Shown: positions 14,749 to 23,843 of the stretch, piece after piece
Layout of the letters: each line of letters begins with the position of its first letter
Numbering within the stretch: the first letter of the stretch is position 1
Origin: an uncultured Chthonomonas sp.
Lineage (GTDB): Bacteria > Armatimonadota > Chthonomonadetes > Chthonomonadales > CAJBBX01
Direction of reading: 5' to 3'
DNA: 33,947 nt
NCBI GenBank assembly: GCA_903885605.1
Contig: CAISJD010000034.1
Span: 1 to 33,947 of the forward strand
Notes under the pieces: generated by a model
Databases searched by the model: none
Told to the model about the DNA's origin: nothing
What the model saw: the letters and a program-made list of their open reading frames with translations, nothing else
Made by a program: the position numbers and the translations under genes

Positions 14749-17331
14749 ATGCCTACGCTACACACCCCAACAGTCATGGTGGTTGGCCTGTTGCTTACGG
14801 CGCTCTGCTTCGCGGTCACCGTGCAGCTATGGCGCCGAAGCATCGGTCGCCTGCGCGGCATAGGCCAGGGCGCCCTTGCCATCGGCCTCATGCTTGCGGC
14901 CCAGGCGCTGCTGATGCTCCGCGGCGTGGCGCCTGACTGGCTGAGCATCGTCCTGGCCAATACGCTGCTGGTCCAGGCCACGTGGATGAGCTACCGCGGC
15001 GTGCAGAGGTACGCCGGCCTGGATTCCCCGCAATGGCCGAACTACCTCGTGATCACGGCTGTGGCCGCCGGCCTCACCTACTACCTTTACGTCAGCCCGA
15101 GCATGACGGCCCGCTTCACCACGTTCTCGGCGGGGCTGTTCGTCATGGCGGTCCAGGGCGCCTACATGACGCTGGCCTGCGCCGAGCCCCGCGTCCGCCG
15201 GCTAACCCGTCCGCTCGGCTGGGCGTACGCGGGATACGCCATGGTGGCGTTGCTCCGGATCACCGACGGCCTGGTCTCCAACCCGCCGGGCCGCGAGCTC
15301 TTCACCGCTGGTCCGGCCATGGCAGTGAGCGTCCTGGTTTACCTCGTCATGTTCCTTGCACTGACGTTCTTCCTTCAGCTAGCGGTGAACGCCGGCCTGA
15401 TGGAGCAGGCGGTATCCAGCGAGGAGCGGTTCCGGAAGGCGTTCCTGGCTGCGCCTTACGGCATCGGCCTCATCCGACGCGGTGACGGCGTCCTGCTGGA
15501 CCTGAACGAGAGCGCGGCGCGGCTACTCGGCACGGATCGGGACAGCCTTGTCGGCGCCCGTGTCAGCGACCTGAACTGGGTTGTGGACCCGTCGCGCAAG
15601 GCCGGCCCGCCGGCTTCCGTCATCGCGGGTGACCGCGTGGAGCCCTTCGAGACGCGCTTGCGGCGCGATGACGGTACCGCAGTCGACGTGCTCGTCTCCA
15701 CCGAGGCACTCGATCTCGCCGACGAGCCGCACACGATGTTCGGCTTCGTCGACGTGACCGACCTGAGGCGTTCCGAAGACGCTCTACGCCTCTCAGAGGA
15801 GACCTACCGCCTGCTGGCCGAGATGACCCGCGACGCCATTGTGCTGCATGACCTGGACGGCGTCATCCGTTACGCCAATCCCGCCGGCCTGGCCCTGGTG
15901 GGAGCCACCGAGGGCGACCTGGGCTCACTGCGCCTGGACACCCTCCTCTTGCCGGAGCGCGCGTCAGACATGGCCGTCAGGCGCGACCTGCGGTTGACGG
16001 GCGACCTGAGCGCCATGCATTACGAGGTGGAAATCGCCGGAGCGGCAGGCCGGCGCATCTACCTCAGCGTGAGCTCGATGCCGGTGATGCGGGACGGGCA
16101 GATGGACGGCATACTCCTGGTCGCTCGCGATATCACTGAGATGAAGCAGGCCGAGCTGCAGCACCAGGAGGTCCAGGCGCAGCTGGCCCAGGCCGAGCGG
16201 ATGGAAACCGTCGGGCTGCTGGCCGGAGGCGTGGCGCACGACCTCAACAACCTGCTGACCGGCATCCTGAACTTCGTCGAGATGGCCCGCTCGAACCTGG
16301 AGGCGGACCATCCGGTGATGGCCCACCTCGACGCGATCACGCAGGACGCCAAGGGCTCCGTCCAGATGGCGGGCCACCTCCTGGCCTTCGCTAGGAGGCA
16401 CCACGCGAGCCCGCAGGTCTTCGACCTCAATGTGCGGATCGCCGGGCTCATGGCCACGCTCAGCCGCATCGTGGGCTACGACGTGCGGACGGTCTGGTCC
16501 CTCACGCCGCTCAACACCATGGTGCGCATGGACCCGACCCAGCTGGACCAGGTGCTCCTGAACCTCGTGGCCAACGCCCGCAGCGCCATGCCCGACGGAG
16601 GCACATTGACGATCGAGACGGGCGTCACCGACAACCCCTGGGGCCAGAGCCTGTGGGGCCAGGAGCCGGCGCTGGGCGGCTTCGTCGTACTCAAGGTCTC
16701 GGACACGGGCGCCGGCATGACCAAGGAGGTCCAGAGCCGCCTGTTCGAGCCGTTCTTCACCACCCGGTCCGTCGGCGAGGGCGCCGGCCTGGGCCTCGCC
16801 ACCGTCTACGGCATTGTGAAGCAGAGCGGCGGCTCCGTAACTGTGGAGAGTGAGCCCGGCCACGGCGCCGTATTCCGGGTCTTCCTGCCCATCTGCAACG
16901 AGGTCCCGCAGGCTGAGCCGGTCACGCCCGCGCCGCCGGCTCCCGCGGCCGGCGAACGGGCGGATGGTGGCGCGCGCATCCTGGTCGTCGATGATGACCG
17001 TGTCATACGCAGGTCGATCTCGCTCTTCCTCAGGGGAGCGGGCTACTCGGTGCAGGAAGCTGATCGGCCCGAGGAGGCGCTGGCCATCGCGGCCGCGGAC
17101 CCCGGCTCGGCCGATCTCCTGGTCACCGATATCAACATGCCCGTGATGACGGGCCCCGAGCTGGCGCGCAAAGTGCTGATCCACAGGCCTCAGATGCGGT
17201 GTATCCTCGTCTCCGGCTACGGCGCCGATGAGGTGGCCGGCGATCCCGGGACGGCAGGCATGGGGTTCCTGATGAAGCCGTTCTCGAAGGCCCAGCTGCT
17301 CGCCGCCGTCCGCGCACAACTGGAAGGCTAG
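14749..17331 (+). CDS. Hybrid sensor histidine kinase (7TM-PAS-PAS-HisKA-HATPase-REC)
   Basis: The 860-residue protein starts at the ATG at 14749 with TGAGGA 5 bases upstream; a TACACT -10-like box lies at 14679-14684. About seven transmembrane helices occupy residues 5-215. Two PAS domains follow (about 225-340 and 350-465). HisKA contains the phosphorylation site H497 (AGGVAHDLNNLLTGIL). The HATPase domain shows the N-box near N609 (VLLNLVANARSAM), the G1 box SDTGAGM, the F-box FEPFFTT and the G2 box GAGLGLA. A C-terminal receiver domain (about 740-860) has D794 (LVTDINMP) and K844 of LMKPFSK. The phosphorelay would continue to a partner not present here. No response regulator is adjacent; the next gene is a GH5-like enzyme. 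Confidence 0.9.
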   Translation: MPTLHTPTVMVVGLLLTALCFAVTVQLWRRSIGRLRGIGQGALAIGLMLAAQALLMLRGVAPDWLSIVLANTLLVQATWMSYRGVQRYAGLDSPQWPNYLVITAVAAGLTYYLYVSPSMTARFTTFSAGLFVMAVQGAYMTLACAEPRVRRLTRPLGWAYAGYAMVALLRITDGLVSNPPGRELFTAGPAMAVSVLVYLVMFLALTFFLQLAVNAGLMEQAVSSEERFRKAFLAAPYGIGLIRRGDGVLLDLNESAARLLGTDRDSLVGARVSDLNWVVDPSRKAGPPASVIAGDRVEPFETRLRRDDGTAVDVLVSTEALDLADEPHTMFGFVDVTDLRRSEDALRLSEETYRLLAEMTRDAIVLHDLDGVIRYANPAGLALVGATEGDLGSLRLDTLLLPERASDMAVRRDLRLTGDLSAMHYEVEIAGAAGRRIYLSVSSMPVMRDGQMDGILLVARDITEMKQAELQHQEVQAQLAQAERMETVGLLAGGVAHDLNNLLTGILNFVEMARSNLEADHPVMAHLDAITQDAKGSVQMAGHLLAFARRHHASPQVFDLNVRIAGLMATLSRIVGYDVRTVWSLTPLNTMVRMDPTQLDQVLLNLVANARSAMPDGGTLTIETGVTDNPWGQSLWGQEPALGGFVVLKVSDTGAGMTKEVQSRLFEPFFTTRSVGEGAGLGLATVYGIVKQSGGSVTVESEPGHGAVFRVFLPICNEVPQAEPVTPAPPAPAAGERADGGARILVVDDDRVIRRSISLFLRGAGYSVQEADRPEEALAIAAADPGSADLLVTDINMPVMTGPELARKVLIHRPQMRCILVSGYGADEVAGDPGTAGMGFLMKPFSKAQLLAAVRAQLEG

Positions 17332-17385
17332 AGGCCCGACGTGCAGCGTCCGGGACGCCTGAGACCCATCCACAGGAGATATGCC

Positions 17386-18459
17386 ATGTTGGTTGCCCTC
17401 TGCTGTATGGCCTGCAGTGTCGCGGGTGGATCCGCGCCGCCGCCTGACAACCGCCCGCCCGCGGAGCGCTGGCCGCCGGAGCAGGCCCGGCGCTGGCAGG
17501 CCCGCGCCGGACGCATGGTGGGATGCAACTACGTGCCGTCGACCGCCGTGAACGACATCGAGATGTGGCAGAAGGCCACCTTCGACCCCGCCACCATTGA
17601 CCGGGAGCTTGCGTGGGCGCACGACCTCGGGCTCAACTCGGTCCGCGTCTTCCTCAACTTCGTGGTCTGGCGCGAGGACGCGGCGGGCCTCAAGAGCCGT
17701 TTCCGGCGGTTCCTGGGCATGGCTGCCAGGCACGGCGTGTCCGTGATGCCGATCCTCTTAGATGACTGCAACTTCGCCGGCCGCGTTGCCGCCGCGGGTC
17801 CGCAGCCGGGCCCTGTGCCGGGCGTGCACAACAGCCAGTGGGTCTCCAGCCCGCCGCTCACGATGGTGACTGACCAGGCCGCCTGGCCCGACCTGCAGCG
17901 CTACGTCGCCGATGTGGTGGGCGCTTTCGCCGGGGACCGCCGCATCGTGGCCTGGGACCTCTACAACGAGCCGGGCAACTCAGGCATGGGAGAGCGGAGC
18001 CTGCCGCTTGCCGAGGCCGTCTTCGGTTGGGCTCGGCAGGCCCGGCCGACGCAACCCCTCACCATGGGCCTCTGGGCGGACTTCAACGACCCGATGTCGC
18101 GCCGCCTGATGGACCTATCCGATGTCGTCTCGTTCCATGGCTACGACGCGCCGTCCGGGTTTGAGGCGAAGATCGACCTCTGCGAGGCCGCCGGCCGTCC
18201 CGTGCTCTGCACCGAGTGGCTGCACCGGCAGGGCGGCAACAGCTTCCAGTCTGTGCTGCCGATCCTCCTGCGCCGAAACGTGGGAGCCTGGCACTGGGGT
18301 CTGGTGGCGGGGAGAACGCAGACCTACTGCCACTGGGGCTCGCTGCCCGGGTCGCCGATGCCGGCGCAGTGGCAACACGACGTGCTGCACGCCGACGGCA
18401 AGCCCTACGATGCCGAGGAGGCCGAGTTCATCCGCCGCACGCTGGGGTCGTCGAAGTAG
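17386..18459 (+). CDS. Exported GH5-like (cellulase-clan) glycoside hydrolase
   Basis: The ATG at 17386 has AGGAGA 6 bases upstream and yields 357 residues; an in-frame GTG at 17341 lacks a site. A short hydrophobic export signal (MLVALCCMACSVAGG) starts the protein; it has no N-terminal positive charge and only a poor lipobox. The barrel shows LGLNSVRVFLNFVVW, then IVAWDLYNEPGN with acid/base E195, and VLCTEWLHR with nucleophile E277, the paired glutamates of clan GH-A. FHGYDAP and WHWGLVAGRTQT are further active-site strands. Related proteins are annotated as cellulases, mannanases or xylanases; the exact polymer is uncertain. It lies 54 bases after the kinase gene in the same direction. 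Confidence 0.8.
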   Translation: MLVALCCMACSVAGGSAPPPDNRPPAERWPPEQARRWQARAGRMVGCNYVPSTAVNDIEMWQKATFDPATIDRELAWAHDLGLNSVRVFLNFVVWREDAAGLKSRFRRFLGMAARHGVSVMPILLDDCNFAGRVAAAGPQPGPVPGVHNSQWVSSPPLTMVTDQAAWPDLQRYVADVVGAFAGDRRIVAWDLYNEPGNSGMGERSLPLAEAVFGWARQARPTQPLTMGLWADFNDPMSRRLMDLSDVVSFHGYDAPSGFEAKIDLCEAAGRPVLCTEWLHRQGGNSFQSVLPILLRRNVGAWHWGLVAGRTQTYCHWGSLPGSPMPAQWQHDVLHADGKPYDAEEAEFIRRTLGSSK

Positions 18460-18513
18460 AGGGATCCGGGCCGGCAAGCGCGCCGGCGGGTCCCGATCGC
18501 CGCCGCGCAACGG

Positions 18514-18540
18514 GCTGCATCCGGCCGGCCCGAATGCATC
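18514..18540. terminator. Imperfect inverted repeat between convergent genes
   Basis: GCTGCATCCGGCC at 18514-18526 faces GGCCCGAATGCATC at 18527-18540, an imperfect dyad that can fold after opening the central bases. It lies between the GH5-like gene and the convergent exporter ATPase. It may end transcription from either side; no T-run is present. Confidence 0.35.
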
Positions 18541-18610
18541 CAGAGTACACCGGCTACGTGAATGATTCATGAAGGAGCGGCAATGCAGGCGATTCCCGCC
18601 CGAATCTCAC

Positions 18611-19321
18611 TCACTCCTCGGCGCGGGTGTGCTCGTGGGCGCGGCCCAGCTCCACATGGATCACGCGGTCGGCCGCCTGCGCCAGCCGGTCGTCGTGGGT
18701 GACCATGACGAAGGCGACGCCTGTCTCGCGGGTCATCTCGCGCATCAGGTCGAAGACCTCCTGTCCCGACCGGGCGTCCAGATTGCCCGTGGGTTCGTCG
18801 GCAAGCACCAGCCGCGGGCTGTTGGCCAGTGCGCGGATGAGGGCCGCGCGCTGCTGCTGGCCGCCGGACATCTGCCCCGGGCGCTTGTGCATCTGGTCGG
18901 CCAGGCCTACGCGATCCAGTAACCCCCGGACGCGCTCGGTGTCGGCCCGACCGGCGCTACCGTGGCGAATCGCAAGGGGCATCAGCGCGTTCTCCAGGCA
19001 GGTGAACTCGGGCAGAAGGTAGTGGAACTGGAAGACGAAGCCCACGACGCGGTTCCGCAGGTCGGCAAGGCCGTTGTCATCCAGATCGGCTGTGTCGGCG
19101 CCGGACAGGACGATGCGGCCCTCGGTGGGTCGGTCGAGCGCCCCGAGCAGGTTGAGAAGCGTCGTCTTGCCTGATCCGCTCTGGCCGATGATGGCCACGA
19201 ACTCGCCCTGGCGGATGCGGACGTCGACGCCCTGCAGCACCTCCACCGGGTAGGACGTATCGAGCCCGTAGACCTTGCGCAGGCCGAAACCCTCAACGGC
19301 CACGGCCGCCTCAGTTGCCAT
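18611..19321 (-). CDS. ABC exporter ATP-binding protein (LolD/MacB/DevA-type)
   Basis: A 236-residue ATPase with Walker A GQSGSGKT (46-53), the Q-loop region FVFQFHYLLPEF, signature MSGGQQQR (151-158), Walker B LVLADEPTGNLD with catalytic E176, and the H-loop VMVTHDD. The PEFT segment and NLD extension are typical of the LolD/MacB/DevA class that powers type VII ABC transporters (mechanotransmission rather than transmembrane transport). Its start overlaps the upstream permease by 11 bases, making it the third gene of a fusion protein-permease-ATPase operon. The cargo is unknown. Confidence 0.9.
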   Translation of the reverse strand: MATEAAVAVEGFGLRKVYGLDTSYPVEVLQGVDVRIRQGEFVAIIGQSGSGKTTLLNLLGALDRPTEGRIVLSGADTADLDDNGLADLRNRVVGFVFQFHYLLPEFTCLENALMPLAIRHGSAGRADTERVRGLLDRVGLADQMHKRPGQMSGGQQQRAALIRALANSPRLVLADEPTGNLDARSGQEVFDLMREMTRETGVAFVMVTHDDRLAQAADRVIHVELGRAHEHTRAEE

Positions 19322-20549
19322 GGATGATCTCCACAGGGTCCATCCGGGCGGCCCTGCGGGCGGGAAGCACGGCGGCGACCATCGTGGCCGCCACCGCCGC
19401 GGCCGCTGCGCCGAGGAAGATGGCCGGGTCGAACGAGACCGGGAAGAGCTGGTCGGTTCGGCCGAAGCGCGCCACCTGGCGGACGCCCTGCAGCATGCGG
19501 AGGAAGAGGTAGCCCGCGCCGCAGCCGGCCAGCGCGCCGACCAGCGCGATACCCAGCCCCTCCATGCCGAATATGAGCAGGATCTGCCTGTCCCGAGCGC
19601 CCATGCTCTTCAGGATGCCGATCTCCTTGCTCTTCTGGATCACGGAGACGATGAGCACCGCGGCGATGCTGAACGCCGAGGCGAGCAGGGCGAAGACCGA
19701 GATCATGGCGCTCGACGAGCTCTGGGCCCGCAACCCGTTGACAAACGACGCCTGCTCACGCATCCAGCTCTCGGTCTTGTGGCGCAGCGATCCGCTGACG
19801 GCGTCGGCGACCTGGTTGGCTGTGAAGGGATCGTCGAGCTTCAGCAGCACCGAGGAGACCGCGCCCTGGAGCCGGAACAGGCGCTGGGCCGTTCGGAGCG
19901 TGGTGAAGACGGAGCCCAGGTCGGCGGCGTTCTGCCCCGTATCGAAGATGCCCGCCACGGTGAATACGCCGTCGACGCCCTCCGACGAGAGCAAGCGCAC
20001 GCGGTCGCCGAGCCGCACGCCCGCTTCGTCGGCCAGGCGGAAGCCGATGACGATCTCGTCGGACCCGAGGCTGAGCCACCGTCCGGAGATCATGTCGTCT
20101 TGCAGCGCGTTGATGCGCTCCTGCTTGGCCGGGTCTGCGCCGGAGACCGACACTCCGAACCGCCTGGCGCCGTGGACCAGGAAGGCCTGCCCCCGGATCG
20201 CGGGCACCACGGCCGTCACGCCGGAGAACTGAGCCAGCTGCTGCGTGAGCTTCTCCACGTCGTCGAACGAGTCGCGACGCTGCACGGTCTCCTGCACCGC
20301 CGTGCCTGCCATGCCCTCCACGCGGGCGCCTGTGGCGGCCAGGGGCCGTGGCCGGCGCTCGGCGGGCTTCACGGTGACATGCGGAAGCGAGCCGATGAAG
20401 TCGTTCACCAGCCGTGTCTGCAGGCCCTGGATGAGGCTGGTGATGAAGATGATCACCGTCACCGCCACAGCCACGGCGGCCACGGTCAGCACGGTCTGCC
20501 CCTTGCCCGCCACCAGGTGACGGGTGGCAACGGCAACCTCGAACCTCAT
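19311..20549 (-). CDS. ABC exporter permease (FtsX/LolC/DevC-type)
   Basis: The start is the ATG at 20549, inside an ATGA overlap with the stop of the fusion protein gene; further upstream codons belong to that gene's shadow. The 412-residue permease has one transmembrane helix near the N-terminus (TVLTVAAVAVAVTVIIFI), a large extracytoplasmic domain of about 220 residues, and three C-terminal helices (SVFALLASAFSIAAVLIVS, MEGLGIALVGALAGCGAGYL, FLGAAAAAVAATMVAAVLP). This is the four-helix FtsX/MacB layout without MacB's fused ATPase. The KSKEIGILKSMGARDRQI coupling segment contacts the ATPase. It probably works with the adjacent ATPase and fusion protein. Confidence 0.9.
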   Translation of the reverse strand: MRFEVAVATRHLVAGKGQTVLTVAAVAVAVTVIIFITSLIQGLQTRLVNDFIGSLPHVTVKPAERRPRPLAATGARVEGMAGTAVQETVQRRDSFDDVEKLTQQLAQFSGVTAVVPAIRGQAFLVHGARRFGVSVSGADPAKQERINALQDDMISGRWLSLGSDEIVIGFRLADEAGVRLGDRVRLLSSEGVDGVFTVAGIFDTGQNAADLGSVFTTLRTAQRLFRLQGAVSSVLLKLDDPFTANQVADAVSGSLRHKTESWMREQASFVNGLRAQSSSSAMISVFALLASAFSIAAVLIVSVIQKSKEIGILKSMGARDRQILLIFGMEGLGIALVGALAGCGAGYLFLRMLQGVRQVARFGRTDQLFPVSFDPAIFLGAAAAAVAATMVAAVLPARRAARMDPVEIIHGN

Positions 20550-22129
20550 CGGGCCGGGGCGGCGGCGGCTCGGGCGCCGGGCTTGGCCGAGGCGGCGTCT
20601 GCCAGCACCTGTGAGGACCGCGTCAGGCCCTGCAGCACCGGTATGCGGCTGACACCTGGAGCGCCGGTGCGAACGTCGGCCGCGCGCACGACGCCGTTGG
20701 CCAGGAGCATCACCTGCGACCGGTCTCCGGCAGAGATCACAGCGGCCAGCGGCACGGTGAGCATGGGCCTGGCCCGGGCCACGATCAGGTTCACGGAGAC
20801 GGTCTGGCCGGGCATGAGCCATGGAACGCGGCCGTTGGGGTAGACGCGCACGTCGATCGAACCCCTGTCGGCGTCCACCTGTGCGCCCAGCCGGCCCACA
20901 TGGGCATGCGCCGTGCGGCCGGGGTAGGCGTCGCTGGTGATCAGGGCATCCTGGCCCGGCCGGAGCTTACCCAGGTAGTTCTCATCCACCTGTACCAGCA
21001 CCTCGAGCGGCTGGGCGGGCACGATGCGCACCAGCGCGGCCGATCCGGAGACCGAGGCGCCGGGATAGGCCAGCACGCGGGAGACGAGGCCCGCTACGGG
21101 CGCCCTCACGACCCCCTGCGCGAGCCGCGACCGGGCCGCGTCCAGGGAGCGTTGCGCTTCGGCCTCGGTGGCGCGGGCCACTTCCACCTCCTCGCGTCGC
21201 GAGGCTTCCGCTACGCTGCGCACCTGGGCGGCGCCGCTCCGCGTGGCGCCCTGCAGCGTGGCGCGTACGGCCGAGACGTCGGCGCGAGCCTGCGCCAGCG
21301 CTTCGGGGCGGGTCCCGGCCCTCATGTCGCGCAGGCGGGCGTCGGCTTCGCGCTGGGCCTGGTCGGCGGCTCGCAGGCTCTCGTCGGCGGCCTCAAGCGC
21401 GGCGGCGGCCTCGTCGCGTCCGCTCTGGGCGCGGTCGGCATCGGCCTGCGATACCGCGCCGTCGGCGGCCAGCCCGGCCTGGCGCTTCAGGTCGCGTTCG
21501 GCCTGCTGCAGCCGCGCGCGGGCCTGCCGAACGGCGGCCGAGGCGGCGGAGGCACGGAAGCCCGCGCCCTGCGCCGCGGCCTCCAGGGCCTGCAACTGCT
21601 CGCGTGTGGCCCCGCGCTCCAGCTCGGCCAGGCGCTGCTCGGCTCCGCGGAGGCGCTCCCGGGCCACGTCCGCCGCCTGCGAGGTGTCGGCCCTCACCCG
21701 GGCCATGGCCCACGTCCGCGCCGGCGCGGCCACCAGGGCCAGCCGGGCGCGCGCGGTGCGCAACGACGCCTCGGCCAGCCGCACATCGGCTGAGGGCAGT
21801 GCATCGTCCAGGCGGGCCAGCGGCTGACCTGCCGCCACATGTTCACCCTCGCGCACCAGGAGTTGGGCCACGCGGCCGGCGGCGGTGGCTGTGACGTCGG
21901 TCTCCTCGGCGCCCTGGACCCGCCCCGAGACGGCCACGCTCTCCGTGACCAGCTCCTCGGTGGGCCGCACCACGACCACCGAGGCGGGCTTTGATCGGAA
22001 CCAGGCTCCGCCGCCCAGCGCTGCCGCCGACAGGATGAGCCAGACGGCGCTCCGTGCCGCGCCCATCCGGCGGCGCGTCGTGCGGGCGTCCGACTTGCGA
22101 CGTGGTGGCTCTGTTGTCGTCTGGCTCAT
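20546..22129 (-). CDS. HlyD/MacA/DevB-type membrane fusion protein
   Basis: The 527-residue protein has a basic cytoplasmic tail, one transmembrane helix (about 26-43, AVWLILSAAALGGGAWF) and a periplasmic part. The biotinyl-lipoyl-like halves are visible: VTATAAGRVAQLLVREGEHV near residue 80-100 and GVVRAPVAGLVSRVLAYPG near 345. Between them lies a very long Ala/Arg/Glu-rich coiled-coil hairpin (about 120-340). A beta-barrel/membrane-proximal region follows (VDENYLGKLRPGQDALI). It is the first gene of the exporter operon. The long hairpin would reach an outer-membrane TolC-like partner, which is not in the window. The gene order matches DevBCA-type glycolipid/peptide exporters as well as MacAB; the cargo is unassigned. 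Confidence 0.85.
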   Translation of the reverse strand: MSQTTTEPPRRKSDARTTRRRMGAARSAVWLILSAAALGGGAWFRSKPASVVVVRPTEELVTESVAVSGRVQGAEETDVTATAAGRVAQLLVREGEHVAAGQPLARLDDALPSADVRLAEASLRTARARLALVAAPARTWAMARVRADTSQAADVARERLRGAEQRLAELERGATREQLQALEAAAQGAGFRASAASAAVRQARARLQQAERDLKRQAGLAADGAVSQADADRAQSGRDEAAAALEAADESLRAADQAQREADARLRDMRAGTRPEALAQARADVSAVRATLQGATRSGAAQVRSVAEASRREEVEVARATEAEAQRSLDAARSRLAQGVVRAPVAGLVSRVLAYPGASVSGSAALVRIVPAQPLEVLVQVDENYLGKLRPGQDALITSDAYPGRTAHAHVGRLGAQVDADRGSIDVRVYPNGRVPWLMPGQTVSVNLIVARARPMLTVPLAAVISAGDRSQVMLLANGVVRAADVRTGAPGVSRIPVLQGLTRSSQVLADAASAKPGARAAAAPAR

Positions 22130-22245
22130 GCGGGTGTCGGCTCCTTCCGGCCGGCGGTCAAGGCCCTGCCGGAGTTATCTACGTGTACCGCAGCGGCACA
22201 ATGCCCGACCTGTCGAGCTTCTGTCGAAGTTCCAGGCCACTGTCG

Positions 22246-23664
22246 CTAGCCCCGGAAGCGCACCACGAGCGTGCGGCCCGTGGCGGCGCGGCGCACCGTC
22301 TGGACCTTGCCGCCGGGCCAGAGCACCTCCAGCGACACCGGGCCCACATGGTCGCCCAGGCCGAAGTGGAGCGTCAGGTCGTTCTGGTTGCCCTCGCCCG
22401 TGCCGGCCTCCACCTGCCGCGTGAAGACGCGGTCCTTGGTCCGCACCCGCACCTGCGCGCCGATGGCCGACCGGTTCACGCGATTGCCGTCGCCCTCCAG
22501 CCGGACGCGCAGCCAGCTGCCCGCCGCGGCCTGGTTGCCGAAGAGCTTGCCGCCGCAGACCAGGTCCAGCTTGCCGTCCTGGTCGAAGTCGGCCCACGCG
22601 GCCTGATAGGTGGGAGGCAGCTGGGCCACGCCGGCGGCTGTGGTGACATCGGTGAAGGCGAAGGCGCCGCCGTTGCGGTATAGCACCGGGTAGTTGGGTA
22701 CGCCGAAGGATGCCACGCCGTAGACCGCGGTGAAGATGAGGTCCAGCCGGCCGTCGTTGTCGAAGTCGCCCGCCGCGGGGCTGGCGTAGGACTCCTGGTA
22801 GAAGACGCCGCAAGTCCCCTTGTCGTCGAACCGGAACCCGGCGGCCGGCCCCGTGTTTCGCAGGAAACGGCTCTTCGGCTGGTCGCCCCGGCTGTCGCGG
22901 TGCGCGAAGTTCCCCGCGAAGAGGTCCATCCAGCCGTCGTTGTCGAAGTCGCCCCAGGCCGCCCCGATGGAGTGTCCGCCGTCGAAGCCCTCCGACGTAG
23001 CCAGCGCATTGAGCCCGGCGGCCCGGTTGGTGAAGGAGCCGAAGCCGTCGCCGACCATGAGGCAGTTGGGCTGGAGCCGGTAGTTGGATGCATAGACGGC
23101 CGGCGTGCCGGTCCGCATGAAGTCGCAGGCCGTGACGCCCCGGGTCCGGTAGGTGGCGTCGGACCAGGTGATCGTGAACGACTTGCCGCCGTTGTTCACG
23201 ATCACGTACCTGGGGTAGGTGACCTGCCGGTCCCAGTCCTCGAAGCCACCCACGTAGAGGTCCACGAAGCCGTCGTTGTTCCAGTCTCCCCAGCAGGCGC
23301 CCCGGCAGTTGGTCGCCATCGGGGGCATCGCGACCTCGCGGAAGGCCTTGCCCGCCTCGTTGCGGTAGAGCTTCAGTCCGCTCCAGCAGAAGAGGTCGGT
23401 CCAGCCGTCGTTGTCGAAGTCGGCGGCCACGCAGGCGCCCATGTCGGCGAGCTTCTCGAACCCCTTGCCCGCCTTGTTGCGCCAGACGGCCCCGCCGGAG
23501 ATCAGGTCGGTCCAGCCGTCGTTGTCGACATCGACGCAGCAGGCGGCATCATTGCCCAGGCCGATCCCCAGTTCGGCGGTTCGATCCCGAAACGCGGGCG
23601 CGGCCCCGGCCGAAAGGCAGGCAATCCAGCAGCAGACGGCCGGCAGAACGGCTAGACGCTTCAT
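22246..23664 (-). CDS. Exported FG-GAP/VCBS-repeat protein with ASPIC/UnbV C-terminal domain
   Basis: The start is the ATG at 23664 (MKRLAVLPAV), 5 bases after AGGAG; an upstream ATG at 23679 is poorer. The 472-residue protein has a signal peptide (about 1-22) and at least six calcium-binding propeller motifs of the DxDxDG type: DVDNDGWTDL, DFDNDGWTDL, DWNNDGFVDL, DFDNDGWMDL, DFDNDGRLDL and DFDQDGKLDL. The last 85 residues (IGAQVRVRTKDRVFTRQVEAG, LHFGLGD, LEVLWPGGKVQTV) are an ASPIC/UnbV domain. Such proteins are integrin-like seven-bladed propellers found at bacterial surfaces, with roles in adhesion or glycan binding that are poorly defined. The calcium motifs also create short near-identical DNA repeats inside the gene. 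It is divergent from the next gene. Confidence 0.85.
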   Translation of the reverse strand: MKRLAVLPAVCCWIACLSAGAAPAFRDRTAELGIGLGNDAACCVDVDNDGWTDLISGGAVWRNKAGKGFEKLADMGACVAADFDNDGWTDLFCWSGLKLYRNEAGKAFREVAMPPMATNCRGACWGDWNNDGFVDLYVGGFEDWDRQVTYPRYVIVNNGGKSFTITWSDATYRTRGVTACDFMRTGTPAVYASNYRLQPNCLMVGDGFGSFTNRAAGLNALATSEGFDGGHSIGAAWGDFDNDGWMDLFAGNFAHRDSRGDQPKSRFLRNTGPAAGFRFDDKGTCGVFYQESYASPAAGDFDNDGRLDLIFTAVYGVASFGVPNYPVLYRNGGAFAFTDVTTAAGVAQLPPTYQAAWADFDQDGKLDLVCGGKLFGNQAAAGSWLRVRLEGDGNRVNRSAIGAQVRVRTKDRVFTRQVEAGTGEGNQNDLTLHFGLGDHVGPVSLEVLWPGGKVQTVRRAATGRTLVVRFRG

Positions 23665-23843
23665 AGTGGCTCCTCGCACCGGGATGGTTCAGAGAGCATG
23701 GGCCCGTCGGAGGGTTGTTGTCAAGCGGCGGCAGCGGGCTCGCGGCGATGCCCACGGCCCGCGGGCCCGATTTCGGCGTCGGCGGCAGAAGGAAACCGCG
23801 GCATGCGGCGCGAACCTCAGCACGACACCTGGGAGGTATCACC

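Noticed and set aside
22900-23540. Recurring short near-identical DNA segments
   Set aside because: They encode the DxDxDG calcium motifs of the FG-GAP repeats; codon bias explains the DNA similarity.
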